DNA of 6,503 nt from RGIG1828 sp045654685 (lineage in GTDB: Bacteria; Bacillota; Clostridia; UMGS1810): assembly GCA_045654685.1 (NCBI GenBank), contig JAZONV010000097.1, positions 1-6,503 of the forward strand, read 5' to 3'. This document shows, piece after piece, positions 5,366 through 6,503 of this stretch (the stretch's first letter is position 1; the number at the start of each line of letters is the position of its first letter). The notes beneath the pieces are model-generated. The model did not search any database and had not been told where the DNA came from. It saw only the letters and a program-made list of their open reading frames with translations. A program made the translations under genes and the position numbers.

Positions 5366-6187
5366 ATGAGAATCATTTCAGCTGAGAAACTTTATGATTA
5401 TAATTATTCAATAGAAGTTGTAAATGCCGTAAAACAATTCTGGAGAGAAAAACAGTCCTATTCTTGCATGGGACATCCAAAGGAAAAAAATGTTTTCCTT
5501 TGTTTTTGCGGATGCAAGGGAGAATATACCTTGCCTGATAAAACCAAGGTTATTGCCAAATCAGGAGATATTGTCTATGCTCCCATTGACTATGAATATT
5601 CCGTCCGTTTTTTTGATTTTGAAGATGACAACCCTCACACCATAAAGATTAATTTCTTTTTATATGATGAAAACGGAGAAGATTTTGCTCTGGACACCAA
5701 ACTTTCAATTATTCGTCATCTGGGTTCATACTGTACCCCCCATTTTGTAAAAGTTGCAAACTATAGTGAGTCCGCAGTCAAGCGTCCCTCCAAAATGAAA
5801 TCAGCTCTATATGAAATTCTTTCTGCCATCAGCGAAAAATCAAGAAGAAAAAGCCTTAAGGGTGAAAAGTTTGAAAGAATTTCCGAGGGGATAAGTTATC
5901 TTGAACACGATACCGAGCAAAAACTTTCTGTTGGGGAAATTGCCGCTCTTTGCAATGTTAGCGAAATCTATTTCAGAAAACTTTTTAAGGAGTATTCGGG
6001 AATGAGCCCTGTTAAGTTCAGAATAAAAAGTAAAATTGAAAATGCCAAGCTGTGTCTTGAATATGAAAATATGACAATTCAGGAAATTTCAGATTATCTC
6101 GGATTTATATCCCCTGCATACTTTACAAGACAGTTCAGGGAGTTTACGGGAATGACTCCGTCGGAATATAAGGAATCATTGTTTTAG
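5366..6187 (+). CDS. AraC-family transcriptional regulator
   Basis: A 273-aa DNA-binding regulator. The C-terminal 90 or so residues form the AraC double helix-turn-helix: the first around SVGEIAALCNVSEIYFRKLF (188-207), the second around 236-260 with TIQEISDYLGFISPAYFTRQF, ending in the family-typical FTGMTPSEY (260-268). GMSPVKFR (212-219) links them. The N-terminal part (about 40-85, with SGDIVYAPIDYEYSV) looks like a cupin-type effector domain but shows no motif identifying the ligand. Several cysteines cluster near 46-50 (CFCGC), possibly metal- or redox-responsive, though this is speculation. The ATG at 5366 is chosen because AGGGGG lies 9 nt upstream; the longer in-frame TTG at 5309 is the promoter's -35 box and lies before the predicted transcript start. 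Divergent placement next to the operon makes it the likely pathway regulator. Confidence 0.9.
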   Translation: MRIISAEKLYDYNYSIEVVNAVKQFWREKQSYSCMGHPKEKNVFLCFCGCKGEYTLPDKTKVIAKSGDIVYAPIDYEYSVRFFDFEDDNPHTIKINFFLYDENGEDFALDTKLSIIRHLGSYCTPHFVKVANYSESAVKRPSKMKSALYEILSAISEKSRRKSLKGEKFERISEGISYLEHDTEQKLSVGEIAALCNVSEIYFRKLFKEYSGMSPVKFRIKSKIENAKLCLEYENMTIQEISDYLGFISPAYFTRQFREFTGMTPSEYKESLF

Positions 6188-6503
6188 CCGTCAGCCCGAT
6201 AGTGGTTTTTTTCATAAAAATAATTGATATGACATAAAAGCAATTGTATATGATCAGATTATTGAGATTTTCCAAATAACAAATATCAGAAATGGGGATG
6301 TAAAATAATTCCCTGAAACAGACAAAGATCTCATTTTTTGAGGTCTTTGTTTTGTTTCAGGAAAAAAACTCTGTTTTTTGGGTACACGAAATAAAGGTCT
6401 GCTTTTGAGCTGATTTTTAAGTATTCTGTTATGCCACCAATAAGGTTTTTTGTTTCTTTAAGTGGTATTTATGAAGGTTAAAACCTAAACAAATTGCTGA
6501 AAA
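6188..6503. other. non-coding region after the regulator gene
   Basis: About 316 bp without a supported gene. It contains the intrinsic terminator at 6323-6357, a weak promoter-like pair upstream of it (TTGATA 6224-6229, 17 bp, TATATG 6247-6252), an A/T hairpin AAAAAAC-TCT-GTTTTTT (6363-6379) and a 12-bp palindrome AGGTT-AA-AACCT (6475-6486) near the window edge. One minus-strand frame stays open from 6503 to a TAA at 6429, but it is too short and featureless to call as the end of a gene. Confidence 0.6.
6323..6357 (+). terminator. intrinsic terminator of the araC-family gene
   Basis: An 11-bp stem pairs CAAAGATCTCA (6323-6333) with TGAGGTCTTTG (6339-6349), with one G-T pair and a TTTTT loop. 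It is followed at once by TTTTGTTT (6350-6357). An outer stem, CCTGAAAC (6312-6319) with GTTTCAGG (6354-6361), can extend the hairpin but would compete with the T tract. It lies about 135 nt past the regulator's stop codon, and no other terminator was seen in between. On the minus strand no good T run follows the hairpin, so it appears one-directional. Confidence 0.8.

Noticed and set aside
6431..6481. Plus-strand 16-codon frame beginning ATG CCA CCA
   Set aside because: No ribosome binding site, no motif, and it lies in an AT-rich spacer.
6429..6503. Minus-strand open frame at the right edge as the C-terminus of another gene
   Set aside because: Only 24 codons before a TAA, with no recognisable motif; an open run this short is common by chance.

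Overview
The window looks like a chromosomal segment from a low-GC, anaerobic Firmicute, most likely a gut-type Clostridium relative. This is inferred from AT-rich spacers (roughly 40% GC overall by eye), strong purine-rich Shine-Dalgarno sites before every gene, GTG starts, consensus SigA-type promoters, a U-tailed intrinsic terminator and a catabolic redox pair built on 4Fe-4S clusters. No rRNA, tRNA, transposase, CRISPR array or transporter was recognised.

Layout: positions 1-152 are non-coding and hold a dense set of palindromes. Positions 153-5182 are one minus-strand operon of five tightly packed genes. In transcription order they are an FAD-linked oxidase related to alkyl-DHAP synthase (5182-3758), a two-cluster Fe-S partner protein (3744-2668), a class II aldolase (2684-1845), a PfkB-family sugar kinase (1842-931) and an IolB-type 5-deoxy-glucuronate isomerase (938-153). 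Junctions are +13, -17, +2 and -8 bp, so the genes are almost certainly co-transcribed and partly translationally coupled. The 183-bp divergent spacer (5183-5365) has a near-consensus promoter for each direction. The plus-strand gene (5366-6187) is an AraC-family regulator and the obvious candidate controller. Positions 6188-6503 contain its terminator and no supported gene.

How the genes may work together: the isomerase, kinase and aldolase form an isomerise-phosphorylate-cleave series like the lower myo-inositol pathway. There, 5-deoxy-glucuronate becomes 2-deoxy-5-keto-gluconate, then its 6-phosphate, then DHAP plus malonate semialdehyde. The earlier inositol enzymes (IolG, IolE, IolD) are absent from the window. 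The first two operon positions instead encode a flavin/Fe-S dehydrogenase module. The kinase carries signature motifs unlike those recalled for IolC and closer to those recalled for the sulfofructose kinase YihV. The substrate is therefore open: an inositol-derived acid, another uronate-like or C6-modified sugar, or a new entry route into 5-deoxy-glucuronate.

The most interesting points are this mosaic operon, the Fe-S protein whose two C-terminal CCG-type domains seem to have lost all their expected cysteine ligands, and the compact palindromic element just beyond the operon.
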